A DNA stretch of 64,000 bases from Acanthaster planci (taxonomy: Eukaryota > Echinodermata > Asteroidea > Valvatida > Acanthasteridae). Made by a program: the position numbers and the translations under genes. The stretch is taken from positions 414,279-478,278 of the forward strand of contig NW_019091411.1 in NCBI RefSeq assembly GCF_001949145.1, given 5' to 3'. A model generated the notes under the pieces. The model did no database searches and had not been told where the DNA came from. It worked only from the letters and a program-made list of their open reading frames with translations. This document shows, one piece after another, positions 13,783-38,251 of this stretch. Numbering within the stretch: position 1 is the first letter of the stretch; every line of letters begins with the position of its first letter.

Positions 13783-15962
13783 CTAAAAGAAGTGTTCTGT
13801 GGCAAGGAAAATAGCCAGGGAAACCAGTCTGTGTAAGCTAAGTTCAATTAGACTTATAGATTGATATTGTTTTGTAAAAGAGGTTTCAGGATTATTCCAA
13901 GTAGGTTGCTGTCATGAATAGTTTATAAAGGGAAAAGGAAAGGAAATGAGACTTGCTGATCATCAGCATCAACAGGGCCACTCCTCGTTCTTTTCTTACC
14001 ATTTGATTCTATACAGCTTTATGGTCAATGTTTGGAAGTACCAGTATTTGATGATTTTGGTTTGGTTCAGTGGTTTGGCTGTAGTACAACAAAAACAACG
14101 ATGTGTATAACGGTTTGCAGTCTGAAATACTGCAATGTGCCAACACAGTCTGTTTCTGAGACTGTACTCATGTAATGCACACAAATGTTTATAAATGTTT
14201 AAGTTTATAAATGCAGAGTGAATGTCAGCCAGCTGTAAGTTGTACCCTTTCCAATGGTGTCTTACATCAAAACAGTTTATAATGTGAAAATCTCATAGGC
14301 CATATATAGTTGAAGATACGCGACTTCCAGCAGGGCCGTAAACTGGGTGTTGGGTTGCATTGACAACCCCCGCGACTTATTTGGAAATGCTGCTGCCGTG
14401 TGCTCAAAAAACATCTCAGCAGCTAGATTTCATATTCAACTAGACCCACGCTCCCTTCGCCCCATTTTTTGTACGAACCAGGAGACGGGCCTGCATGGAA
14501 TGTTGAACTTGTCATGGCCGATAAAAAAAGAAACCGATTTTAAACACTGATTTCTCCGTGAACTGTCTTGGAACTTTAGACAGCTGACAACACATAGGTT
14601 CATGTATGTGATGAGCACAGGCTGGCATGCCACAACACCTGCTTCTCTAACTACCTGAAACACATACGTAATTGGGATTTTAATGATTTTTCCACTTGTC
14701 TATAAGCACTTACACTTTGTACTGAACCGCCAAAGTTTTAGATACTGGTAAATCCTATGCTTCCTGTATTTTGTGTGCATGTCCATACATGTATCATAGC
14801 TGTGAAGAAAGGTGGAGAATATATATGAGAAGTGAAGACTTTAGTGGCAACTACTGTGTGGCATGAGCAGCAACATCAGAACTACCAGGGAAGCAAGTCA
14901 GACGGCCTCCCCTGGCAATAATAAAATGGTGTGGTGTTGTACTGTGTCCAACTCTACCTCAGCTTAGAATTTGATGCAACAGTCTGGAATCCTGCACTTA
15001 TCCCATCTAAGCAGCCTTTATGCACTCTTTGCATTTTGTGAGCCAAAGACTGGCTATACATGCCGTCCCTTTTAACAGCATGCTGCATTAACTTCACGAG
15101 GACTTGAATGAAAGGAAAGATGATCCATCTACATGTAGCTTGACTGATGGAGGAGATGCATTTGATGAAGACAAGTACATGTAAAGTTCCAGATGTTTTA
15201 TACATGTACATGCATAATTCACATCAAGAAAGAAGAATTGTCAAAGACTAAACAAAGGTGTGTTTTTTCATACCTTTGTTCAAGGTACATGTAAAATCAG
15301 TTGGTTTCACTTTGTGTTGCTTGAGGAATTAAAGGGGTATTCCACTTGTATGTGCTTTTGTTGTATGCACAGTATCTATAATGAAACATACAATGTAAGA
15401 ATGTAGTTTTAAATGCATTATGCCATTAGTCTTAAATTTCAGTGAAAAGGATAATTTCTCAGCCTAATTCTAGCCCATTCCTTTGATTTTGTAATCATCT
15501 AAAAGGGTATATCATTTAGCTTCTTTTTGGATTTCACATGTGAACTAGAACCTGTGAAGTGTGAACTGGAAATCTTTAAAATTGCAGCTTAGTACACACG
15601 CAGCATTGTCATACAAAAATGTTTAATTTCATGTTCTAAGACCAAAAGATCTTACAGGTACATGTATGCAATTGTCTTTTAATTTATTTATATAAAGGAT
15701 TGTCAACTGTAGAACACTTTTTTTAATGACTTGTTTAAATGAGCAAAATTTGCATAAATACTTCTAGACGATATTTTCCTTCATACTGTTTCATTGAATG
15801 CCCCATCATCCAATTCCTTGCTAGTTGCTTTTGATAATTTTTGTATGGCTTGGCATTTTCTTTTGCTTTGGAAAGTTTACTAAAGCCTTCATGAAGGTAG
15901 AAAAATGAGACAAGCTTGGGTTTGAACTGATTACCTTCTATTCTGACAAGTCAGTTTGGATG

Positions 15963-16356
15963 TGTACGTCCGACACCAAAAAATGTACGTCCGACACCAA
16001 CATAATAAATGCTTTATCTGAAAGTCACAACAAGATAAAAATGTGTCTTGCCTTGAAGTTTATTAACAAGGGTCTGCTAAAACTAAAGACAGGAAAGCTA
16101 CTTCTTCAGGTCCTAGCATTTCACAGAGTTTGAGATACAAAAATGGAAACTCAGAAAATTAACTTTCTTTGAGTACGTCCGTCACCATGGTGTTATGAGT
16201 CAGTTTCTACAAGGATAATAATACTGAGTGAGGAATTTTGTTATTAAATGAATGTACCGACTAGCTGATGTCTTTTATCAAAATCAAAATCTGCTTCAGA
16301 ATTATAAATATAATTAACACACACTGTTGAAGTGTTCAAAATGTATGTCCGACACC
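15963..16356 (+). repeat. Four copies of a TGTACGTCCGACACC motif
   Basis: Exact copies at 15963-15977 and 15984-15998 (21-base spacing), then variants GTACGTCCGTCACC at 16173-16186 and TGTATGTCCGACACC at 16342-16356. A 15-base, CpG-containing string is very unlikely to recur by chance in this AT-rich context. Function unknown. Confidence 0.8.
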
Positions 16357-17624
16357 GTGGAACTGCCCAAAACTAAAAGATTTACATTGCACTAAATACA
16401 TTTGTGCATCAAGTGGCAACCTTGGCAAACAGTTGTGAAAATCAAAAGGCGAATTTCTCTTTGAAAAATATGGCCCTCTCAAGCTGCAACCAGGACTCCG
16501 ATGTTAATCTATACCCCAGGGAAGGCGTCCTTACCTACTATCAGTTACACCATCCATCAACACACTGCGGATGGCCAGTCGGGCCCTTCTGCCAGATCTA
16601 CATGTACTTTCAACAGCCGCTACGCGCCACCAACGTGTGGATGACTGTCTTATTTGGTCCGTACACGCATTGTGCTTGTGTGTGGCTTACATTTACTGCC
16701 CAGCAATTTACAGTACATTGAGTATGAGTACACGGTACTGGTCCGAAAGTAAACTCGACTAGAAAAATTCGATTATCGTGGCTTTAATTAAAAGAAGCTT
16801 CCATTGAGTTTGCAGTGTAGTCTCCTCTCATAAGAAAAGTTAATATTGATTGAAAGGAATGAATTGAAAAACAAAAGACACAAAAAAGCTAGAAGGCAAC
16901 GTAATGGAGGCCTTTTTATAAGCTGGTGCACAGATTTTAAAGAACAAATTTCGAGGACAGAGAATAGTTTTTTTACATGGGTGGATTATTTTTCGGTGGA
17001 TCCCGGATTTTTACAAATAGAAAACTATTTTTTCCACTTTCAAATCTGAAAGGTCGACTGATCTGAGTACCAACTTAAAAAAACACTTTCCCTTAACCCA
17101 CGACCAATCACACTGACCCTGGTTCCTCGTTATGTACGGCATCAGGTGCGCTCGTAAAGTCTGGGACCCAACAGACAGAAGTATCGTCTACTGATGAATG
17201 AAAGTATTCCCCCCCTCCCCCGATGATTATCATGTGAGCAAATTTGGTCAAAAGGAGTTATGTTGAACCTACATGTAAGTGGCTGCAGACTGATAATGTG
17301 CATCGGCGGGAATGAAAATGAAATAAAACGTAAGTCTTTTAAAACAAAATTGATTGTTTTGTTTGTGGACTTGTGTCCGTGGGTGATTACACAGCAGCTG
17401 TTAACAAAATGAAACAGTATTGCTTTATAGAGCTACATACAAAATAAGCTACCAAAATTTCTTAATACCGTTTGTGTCCAACAACTTGTGAAAACTCAAA
17501 AAGGCATTTAATGTGTATGAAATAGACCATGGAGGAATATTTCCTTCCTCCATGAATAGACAAAACATCGACATGGTTACCTAAAAGACAGTTTGGAGTA
17601 ATCTCTATAGAGATCATTATGTTG

Positions 17625-17905
17625 AAGCATTCTGACAGCGAAATTTAGTGCATACCTTTATCTATCTGCCTTCTAAATTATGGAGCAGAATTCTGACAGC
17701 GATGCCGGTTTAGCGCATACTTTGATCTGCCGCGGCTCTCCAAATAAGGGGCAGAATTGGGCCGACAACAAAGTTCAGTGTGTACCATGATCTGCCCTCC
17801 CAATACGGGGGCAGAATTCTTCCGACAATGAAGTTCAGTGTGTACTATGATCTGCCCTCCCAATATGGGGGCAGAATTCCGATGAAGTTCAGTGCGTACT
17901 ATGAT
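17625..17905. repeat. Tandem repeat, 60-66 bp units, about 4.5 copies
   Basis: Units share ATCTGCCCTCCCAATA, GGGGGCAGAATTC, then CCGACAATGAAGTTCAGTG. GCAGAATT occurs at 17685, 17751, 17811 and 17871, and a degenerate unit starts near 17625. The last units differ at only a few bases, so turnover is recent. Short open frames on both strands simply reflect the repeat. Confidence 0.85.
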
Positions 17906-18199
17906 CCGTTCAAATTAAGCCAAATTAACCGGCACAAATCAGACTCATTTTATGTTGGTTTAAGGGAATCTGGTACAATTTCCACTAACAAACGCGAGAT
18001 GAGATACACCACTAATAGTGTAATGTATGTGGTTAACTGCACTGAATTAATTGACCCTGTATGGGCCCAACAGTATTGAAGGGCAAAGTAATTCCCAGGT
18101 GAATGTAATGATCCAAGCATCAAAATGCTTTCGATCACAGTTTGCTGCACAAATTGTGGTTGTGATGGAGTTATAGCCCCACAACTGTCTGACTCACCC

Positions 18200-19560
18200 A
18201 ATAGCAGAGGCTCCATAACCGCATGTACATGTAGGTGTATGTCAGCAGTCTTGAGATGTAATATCTGTGGAAGGAGGAACATGCAAAAATTGTTACAGAA
18301 TTTTAAAGATGGCTTCTATTGGGTCAGTCATTTCATTTGACAGAGCAAAAAGCCTTTGCTTGACCAAAGGACTTAATTATACAAGTTGTAACATACAGCA
18401 CAAGGAACTTTAAGAGTGCGTTTTGTGCTACTGCTCCAAACATTTAACAAGTCCCCAAAACAATCTTTGACAGGTGAAAGATCCTAACCCTAACCATTCT
18501 GAACCCAACAAGCATATGCATGATTTCAATGGACCCTTGGGGGGTAACAAAAACATCCCATAAAATGACTAAATTTCCTGAAGAGATTTGGTACACGTAG
18601 ATGATAAAAAACACAAATGAAGCACATTAACTTCAATCATATGTGTAAATCTAAAAATTGTTCACTCTCTTACCAACTATACTTAAGTTTTATCCAACAA
18701 CCTGTACATGACTTGTTTTTTAAGAGGAAGCCATTTACAAATTTCATGTTCTGGGTAGCCATACTCACCACGCCAGTGTGTCCTGTACAAGGGACAGTAG
18801 CCATGATGTCATCTGAACAAGGAGTTACATCAATTTGTATGGTGTACCAGCACATCTTAGTGATGCTTGTAGGCAAACAGATTCATTACAGCTAGTTTCC
18901 TGACACAAGGAATAGTCCTCAAGTCTGAAATGGATGCAAAGTACATGATAAATATTTTAAAATAACAAATAATAGTTCAAAAGTCTATGTCCCAAGTCTA
19001 AGAAAAAAAGTGAGATTAGTCAAACTGTCTTCATTTCTTAAATGGCAACAGCTGTGCACAGGATGTCACATGGTGTCTGTGTACCAGGGTATAGGCCTAC
19101 GGAATTCTCTAAAACTTAATGCCAAATCTACAATAATGCAGCACAAAGAGTGAAAAGAGAATGGCTTAAGTATTTGATAGGTGTTCATTACCTTTTGCAT
19201 CCTGTTCCTATAATAAGGAAACATCCTAATGTTTTGTCAGTACATGTACACCGACCATTTCCACAGGAATGTGAAAAGTACTGAAATGCATTGCTGTTGT
19301 CAATAATATGATGGATTTGCGAACATTTACATCAGGGGAAAAGTTTTATATTGAGAATAAAAATTCTGCATCCATCAAGCTAAAAACAGTTTACCTGACA
19401 TCCCTGAAATTTACTATTTATACATGGAGACATCATTTGTGACATGATATGCATTTTTAGGCTGAGTTAAACATCAAGACAAGTGTAAGTAGGGGCCTAT
19501 AGAGCCTATAACGTTAATCAGGCCGGGACCCTTTCTAGGGCCGACACCATGAACAACCCG
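18200..19560. other. No gene recognised
   Basis: AT-rich. A minus-strand stretch at 18198-18265 has a good acceptor (CTCCTTCCACAG) and donor (GTGAGTCA) around an open frame reading ILHLKTADIHLHVHAVMEP, but there is no recognisable domain and it is partly ACATGT-derived. Confidence 0.3.
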
Positions 19561-19566
19561 CCCAAT

Positions 19567-20205
19567 TCCTTGGCGGACATATTCCCACTAGTGTGGCACC
19601 GACTCTCATTCCCGATCCATCCTTAGCCACACATCCGTATGTGCAATTTCATGTTGGCGTACTGAACATTTTCGGCGCACCCACTTATCATCGTGGGCAC
19701 AATTTCTTTTGCACACGAACATGATCCTTGACCTTTCCGTTTTCTAAAAACCATTTATTGAATGATTTCACTCACGTTATTCAGGTATTTTCCAGTCTTT
19801 TTGCCTTTATCCATTCAATCTAACGGGCTCGCTCTCAGTCGCCATCTTTTAAAATAAGATTGTTGAACAATACGTCACTTGACCCCTCATCGTCTTGATG
19901 GCTCTTCCATGTCAAGACATATGTAATAAACGAACTGAGCGATAAGATACTACACGTACCAATGGGCTCTTCCAAAACTTTGGCAGCAGTTTAGATGTCT
20001 TGACATGGAAGAGTTGGCAAAAAGACTGGAATATACCTGAACAACGTGAGCGAAATCATTCAATAAATGTTTTTAGAAAACGGAAAGATCAAGGATCATG
20101 TTCGTGTGTAAAAGAAATTGCGCCCACGACAAGTGGATGCGCCGAAAATGTTCAGTACGCCGACACGCGAGTCCGTGCCACACTAGTGGGGCTATGGCGG
20201 ACAAG
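19567..20205. repeat. Large imperfect inverted repeat (~200-bp arms)
   Basis: Left arm about 19567-19805 plus 19901-19920; right arm about 19995-20205. Shared strings in inverse orientation include CACTAGTGTGGCAC, GGCGTACTGAACATTTTCGG, GAACATGATCCTTGA, CCGTTTTCTAAAAA, CAGTCTTTTTGCC and CTCTTCCATGTCAAGACAT. The left arm carries an extra ~95 bases (19806-19900) and ~50 bases near 19610 absent from the right. A 107-codon plus-strand frame lies over the right arm. Probably a transposon end-to-end arrangement or an inverted duplication. Confidence 0.75.
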
Positions 20206-20862
20206 GCGGAGGCTACAAAACGGTACCCATAAATTCCAAAGAGTTCCACATACGGACAAAACAAATTTTCTCCTAAAATGTTGTAACAGTCATCAGAAAG
20301 TGATAACATGTTCTAAAATGTGAAATTTAGCAAAGAAAATTCCGAAGTATTTACTAAGAAAACACTGGGTTTTTTTCAGACAAGTCCCCTAGGTTTGCGC
20401 ACAGAGGCACTAGGTGTTGTACGTATGGATCTCTTTCCAAAAATCAATTAAAACGTACACATATATACACCAAGCCTAGGATTTAATTTCAGACAATGTT
20501 GTTTCAAACATTAAATGGCTGATAGGCATGCTTACCTACCAAACTGCTGTCAAAAAAGAAGAAAAAATATCCACATTTTGGGGCTGCAAATTCTTTTTTC
20601 CCACGTTGAATTTCAAAATGGCCGGCATTTCGCTCACGTGGTCGTTGAATTTCACCCGACGTACCAACGCACGGCGCAAAAAATGGACCAATGAGAGTTC
20701 AGCAAAACATTATGGCAATTAGTGTTCAAAATGGAAAACAGCCACATTTTTTAGAATGAAAATACAGGTATTTGTACTCTTTAATGGAGGAATAACAAAG
20801 ATTTGTCTCATTATGTTTAAAGCAATTTTAAGAATCTTTCTTAAAAACTGTTTTTAGAGGCT

Positions 20863-21378
20863 TCACTTTGCTTGATTCACAGGACACGTCCCTACAACTG
20901 TAATGAACTCTTCCAAATTTGAAATGCCAGCGGAGGGATTGCTTCCTTCGCTTTTAACATTATGTAGTACCACTTTTAAGTGACATTTTCTGTGAATTTT
21001 GCGTGAGATAAACCTTGACGTTTGATTTAAGACAAATAACTGCATAACCAAGTTTTCAAACCCCCATTTTGATGGCAGTATTCCGAAAGCTCTGTTAAAC
21101 AATGACATTGGTGGAGGGATTTGGTGTTCAATCGGCATTGAGTGATGCCATCTTTGAATAAAATGCTGGATTGCAATACACAACTGTGGGTGTCTGGAAA
21201 GTCTCAGGTGCCACCAGTGGGAATCAATTTGAAAGTCCAAGTATTTGGTATTACAGTTGATGGTTCTTACATTTCTCATGTCATAAAATAAATGAAATTG
21301 AAACGGGCTTGTGACATGTAGATTAAACAGGTTTAGACACACAGTAGGCCCCGACAGCTTGTCGGCAAAGGGTATCAA
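20863..21378 (-). CDS. Unidentified 171-codon open frame, no ATG at its start
   Basis: Longest open frame in the window not explained by HARS or CLOCK. The counted start is TTG. The frame extends a little further upstream through a hydrophobic stretch (LHLLLFALLVLIPFADK) that looks like a signal peptide without its Met, to a TGA. Downstream come cysteines and an aromatic/His-rich stretch, and the frame ends CPVNQAK. It could be the body exon of a secreted protein whose start lies in another exon, a relic, or chance. No family recognised. Confidence 0.2.
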   Translation of the reverse strand: MIPFADKLSGPTVCLNLFNLHVTSPFQFHLFYDMRNVRTINCNTKYLDFQIDSHWWHLRLSRHPQLCIAIQHFIQRWHHSMPIEHQIPPPMSLFNRAFGILPSKWGFENLVMQLFVLNQTSRFISRKIHRKCHLKVVLHNVKSEGSNPSAGISNLEEFITVVGTCPVNQAK

Positions 21379-24300
21379 TACCAGTAATGCAAAAAGTAAC
21401 AGATGAAGTCATGGACTAAGGAATGTTTCAAAGCCTTTCAAAATGAAAAGTTTTATTTCCAACATGAAGCATATTCTGTGTACTAGAACACTCTTTGACA
21501 AAAACCTGCTATTACACAGGCCTACCCCAAATGAGGGAGATGGTAAATCACACTTTGGCCTGGTGGTACACTTTCTAGTCTTGACATCTATTATAAGTAC
21601 AGTCAGTGTGCCTCACAGCTAGCTGTAAATAAATTATAACAGAATTATCAGAATAGTTACGAGATCATGACATATCAATATTAATATACTGCACAAAAGT
21701 TTGATAGGGCGGAGACATAAATTGATACTCAAACAACATGAGCGAAGCACTTTCAAGATGCATATAGGTTACATTCTTCAGTCAATCTGGTGTTCCAATT
21801 TGAATTCATTCTAGGTAATGACATTGTTTTCTCACTTCTTTAATGACGGTAATTGCACTGCTGGATGAAAATTTCCCAAACTGGAACTTTAATCAATGGA
21901 ATCATGATTTGAAGTACACTTTGAAATACACTGAGCTACCAAGTGCTTATTCACCAAACGCATCTCAGACAACTCCAACAGTCAACAATTAGATGTTGGT
22001 TACAACCACAAAATATAGGGAGCTGTGATATAAGCATACTGCACTTTTTATGGAGTTTTTAATGTCAGATTAAGTGATCACATAACCCAATACGTAAACT
22101 AATTTTGTGGGAACATGGTAATGGGACTGAATGTGGAATCTTCCTAGAGTGAAAAAGTATATATGTACATATATACTTGCTGAGCATTTTTTGTAAACTA
22201 AATTTATCTTCAATTGGAATCAACTTACGATAATGGGAGGTGCTGGGACACTACACTTGTGACTTGTCCAATCATTCTGACAACAGGAAATATGAAATCC
22301 ATCACTGTGTAGTGAAAGAGTTAAACTGGATGTCTTTTCACATCCAACATGACACTTGTTAGAAAGATGGATACTATGAAGCGTTAATTTCCAAAATGCG
22401 GTATATCCATTTGAAAGACATCAAATTCTCCCACATCTCTGAAATATTAACAAAAAACAACATATTGGGTGTCCCTAAACTTAGTTGTTTTAGTTTATTG
22501 ATATCATTTCTGAGTATATATAACCTTTTGAAACTGACTTTAGGTAACCAGAAGACGGTGGGCCTCTAAACGATTCCCAAATGGTGCACATCACTGAATT
22601 TTTCAAATTCACTGCCCTGCTAATAGGCTGCCATCTTTGGTCAAGTTTGAAAGCATACAAGGAATGTGACCATAACAGGTTATACAGCAAAATCATGTGA
22701 TGATCCTCAGTCTTTTTCTAATCTATCACAAAGACACATCAAACAGGTTTGGCTGAAACGTCCATGTTAAATGCATGACAATTTTCTTTTTCTACAGAAG
22801 CGTTATTCAGAGATTAAGCAACAAACTCCTGAGTACTTTGCACTTAATAGAAAAAAAAGGCAAGGAAAGGCCAAAGCATGAATAATCTCTCTTAACATGT
22901 CAAGAAAGTAAAAAGTCTTCCTGGGTAAATACAAAATGTAACAAGCCACATGTGTAAGTCAGTTTTCCAACAGTGTAAGGCAGATGGGACAATGTGGCTT
23001 TTGTACTTCTGACAAGATGGTTTGAGAAGCAAAATGATGGCACACAAGTAGATAAGTGCTAACTGATAACAAATGCGAACTGATAAAATTCCAAATGAAA
23101 ATATTTTTCTGATCAATTGAAAGAAAAAAATATTAACCAGGTGATGTAGTTGTCAAATTATGTTTACAGATAGTACCAAATGAAAGAATAGATGGGAGCA
23201 GTTGAATGCGTTCTTGATTATATAAGTCCAGCCTTAGCTTGTTTGACTAACTGAAAGCATTGCTATCCCGTTTAACGGTGAGCTTTATTCCACTGGCATA
23301 TTATTTTAGCAAATCTTGTGGCCTATGTGATGCGTCTAATATTTATGCTTCTACACTACAGTTGTAATGACTTCATTTCAAACTGTGAAACTCTTTCTTC
23401 AACATTTATTTTGCAGAATTCAGAACAGAATTTTGGAATCCTAAACAACTCTTCCATTCCAGACATATTTGTTTGACTTCAGGTGAGATGCTCCACACTG
23501 AGTGATCCGCTGTGCTTCACCAGCACCAAGCACAGCAGATGTCAGCTTTAACAGTTTCCAGGGCAACACAATTGAAACTTGATGCCCATCACAGCTTAAA
23601 CTCTAGGAGGAACACTTAAGATGGTTTCTGTCTGCACCTGTCCTTGATGACAGATATCAAATCAGCTCTGGGTATCTGCTCCTACAAATTGAGACCAAAG
23701 ATTGCAAATAATTATCTGGATGGCAAACTTTTCAAGAAGGAAAGTGATGTAGGTAGTATAAAGTTCCTTTTCACTACAGAGGAACCACGAATCCTTAAGT
23801 TTGATATTTATAAATTGTTCACATAGTTTGTCAATGGTCACCACTTGTAGAATAATGTGACGTAAGTCAGTTAAGTCATACATGACACAATACTGTCTTC
23901 AAAGTATGGAATTTTCCAGACTTTAAATTTGCTTCAGACTCAAAACACACAAACTCCTGCAAATTGAAACGGGGATCTTCCCAAATTATGTGATTTCTCC
24001 TTCTTAACACCAATAGGAGGAACAGGAGATATTTCTCCAGGGAAACTGGTCAATACTGAAAATTAAGATTTCACCTGCTTAAGAAAAAAGTCTACTTTAT
24101 TCAGGGATAAAAAATGTGAACAGGCACCATTCTGATGAACCAGTGGCTGTCTTCACCAAATAAAACAAAGCAATCATCTGACTTTTGAGAGTTTGAAAGG
24201 GCAGGGTTTTCACATTCCAAGTCCCAAATCTGCAAATATAATGAGTAAAATTGGGCATGCCTACAAATGGTGTATCCAGTGGGGAGTTCAAGCCCCCCCC

Positions 24301-24840
24301 CCCGACTTGTTACCATCTCGGGGGCAATTCAAGGGTCGGCATTTTAGAAACTGTACTACCACCTTTCGTGGGGATGGGGTATGAGGATTTTTTTACGGGT
24401 TAAAATATTTGGATGTTTATTTTAAGAAAAACTTCCGTTGTGACCCTCCTGGATCACTGACCTGGATACTTCACTGCTGCCCACCCCACTGCACTTTGAA
24501 CACATCCCCTCCATCCCTCTTTGCATAATGTGTAGCCATGTCCAAACAGACCTACAACGTAATTACGTGACGCTCTGTTTACATGTTCACTTTCTTATGG
24601 CAGTGAGGTAGGACAAGGTCTGGCGAGCCCCAAAGAGAAAGTGCACCAATAGGCAAAGAGTGACGGCATTGTGTTTTAGGTCGATTGCCCAGCTGCAGCT
24701 GGTGAGAACCAAATGCTTCTGTGGGAAATGGATGCAGGAACCACCCAGCAGATTCCACAACTTCACACATCATTCATACCAACGTGAAGAATGTGAAGCC
24801 CGACCCTTGTTCACTTCCCCTGGTATACGGCACTGATGCC
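21379..24840. other. 3' flank of HARS, no further gene recognised
   Basis: The final HARS exon is expected here or nearby, but I found no segment encoding the usual V-V-R--LV--I ending after a good acceptor. Minus-strand AATAAA sites lie at 24416-24421 and 24097-24102. A C-run at 24293-24303 follows GTATCCAGTGG, reminiscent of transposon termini. A perfect 24-bp palindrome lies at 22155-22178. Confidence 0.45.
22155..22178. repeat. Perfect 24-bp AT-rich palindrome
   Basis: AAGTATATATGT followed by its exact reverse complement, centred at 22166/22167. Could form a small cruciform; it may be a variant of the ACATGTACATGT palindrome common here. Confidence 0.8.
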
Positions 24841-24843
24841 TAC

Positions 24844-37606
<12,763 letters not shown>

Positions 37607-37768
37607 GGTTTAAAATTCAAGGTAGAAAATCGAACTGGACCTGAATGATGCAACCTCGTCCAGTTTGATCATGCACGGCCGGCTTGCCTTGTAACATGCA
37701 GTCACATGTCCTCTGCATAAATATATGTACACGTTCAAGCGGCTTCATTTGTCATTCTCACATGAATG
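37607..37768 (-). promoter_or_regulatory. Probable HARS 5' UTR and core promoter region
   Basis: Immediately upstream of the HARS ATG. There is no TATA box in an obvious position. The transcription start cannot be fixed from sequence; the placement is inferred from the start codon and the motif array beyond it. Confidence 0.35.
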
Positions 37769-38013
37769 ACGCCCTCTCGTGGTTTTATCAAGTGCGCCCT
37801 CTTGTGAGATTATTTCATCTTTGGGAAGTGCGCCCCCTTCCGGATTTTTTGTGAAAAAAACGCCCTCTTGTGAAACCGATAATGACGTTTTCTTAATAGA
37901 GCACGCCCTCTCTTGAGTTAGTTTAATGCATGTTTTGTTTTTAAAGTCATCTTGAAGAGCCCCCTCTCGTGATTTAGATTTTTTCCATGTTATCTTGAAG
38001 AGCGCCCTCAGAC
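37769..38013. promoter_or_regulatory. Array of seven CTCF-like GCGCCCTCTNGTG motifs
   Basis: Copies start near 37769 (CGCCCTCTCGTGG), 37794 (GCGCCCTCTTGTG), 37830 (GCGCCCCCTTCCGG), 37861 (CGCCCTCTTGTG), 37903 (CGCCCTCTCTTGAG), 37959 (GCCCCCTCTCGTG) and 38002 (GCGCCCTCAGAC). The reverse complement, CACNAGAGGGCGC, fits the bilaterian CTCF core consensus. The last two copies share a TATCTTGAAGAGC-type prefix, so at least part of the array arose by local duplication. The motif family could instead be a repeat with no CTCF role. Confidence 0.55.
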
Positions 38014-38251
38014 AATAATCTTTATCTTTAAGTATTGTTCGGATACCTTAAACGGAAAATACGCCCCAATTATTTAATTTGTTCATGTTTATTCGCAGCT
38101 GTAAAAAAAATAACTTCAATAATTTGCGACGCATTTCTGTGTTCAAGGCTTAACTATTATAACTTGTATACAGCTTGAAAATAAAAGTTTTCAAGGAAAG
38201 AGAGGATGATGTTCAAGTATGAGGGAATCTGATTGTACATGTAATACAGGC

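Noticed and set aside
15963-17905. CRISPR array from the short repeats at 16 kb and 17.7 kb
   Set aside because: Spacing is irregular or the units are tandem without spacers, and the host is eukaryotic.
18125-18340. Cysteine-rich plus-strand frame (CCTNCGCDG, CNICGRR)
   Set aside because: It looks like a zinc-binding pattern by eye, but the spacing fits no family and there is no splice context. Likely chance.
24579-24622. Candidate last HARS exon encoding TLSYLTAIRK then stop
   Set aside because: The acceptor is plausible and the phase fits, but the peptide does not show the expected HARS ending, and the intron would be only ~220 bp. Not convincing enough to annotate.
37607-37700. Mitochondrial targeting extension upstream of the HARS ATG
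   Set aside because: An in-frame TAA lies two codons upstream, so no extension is possible within this exon; an alternative first exon cannot be excluded.
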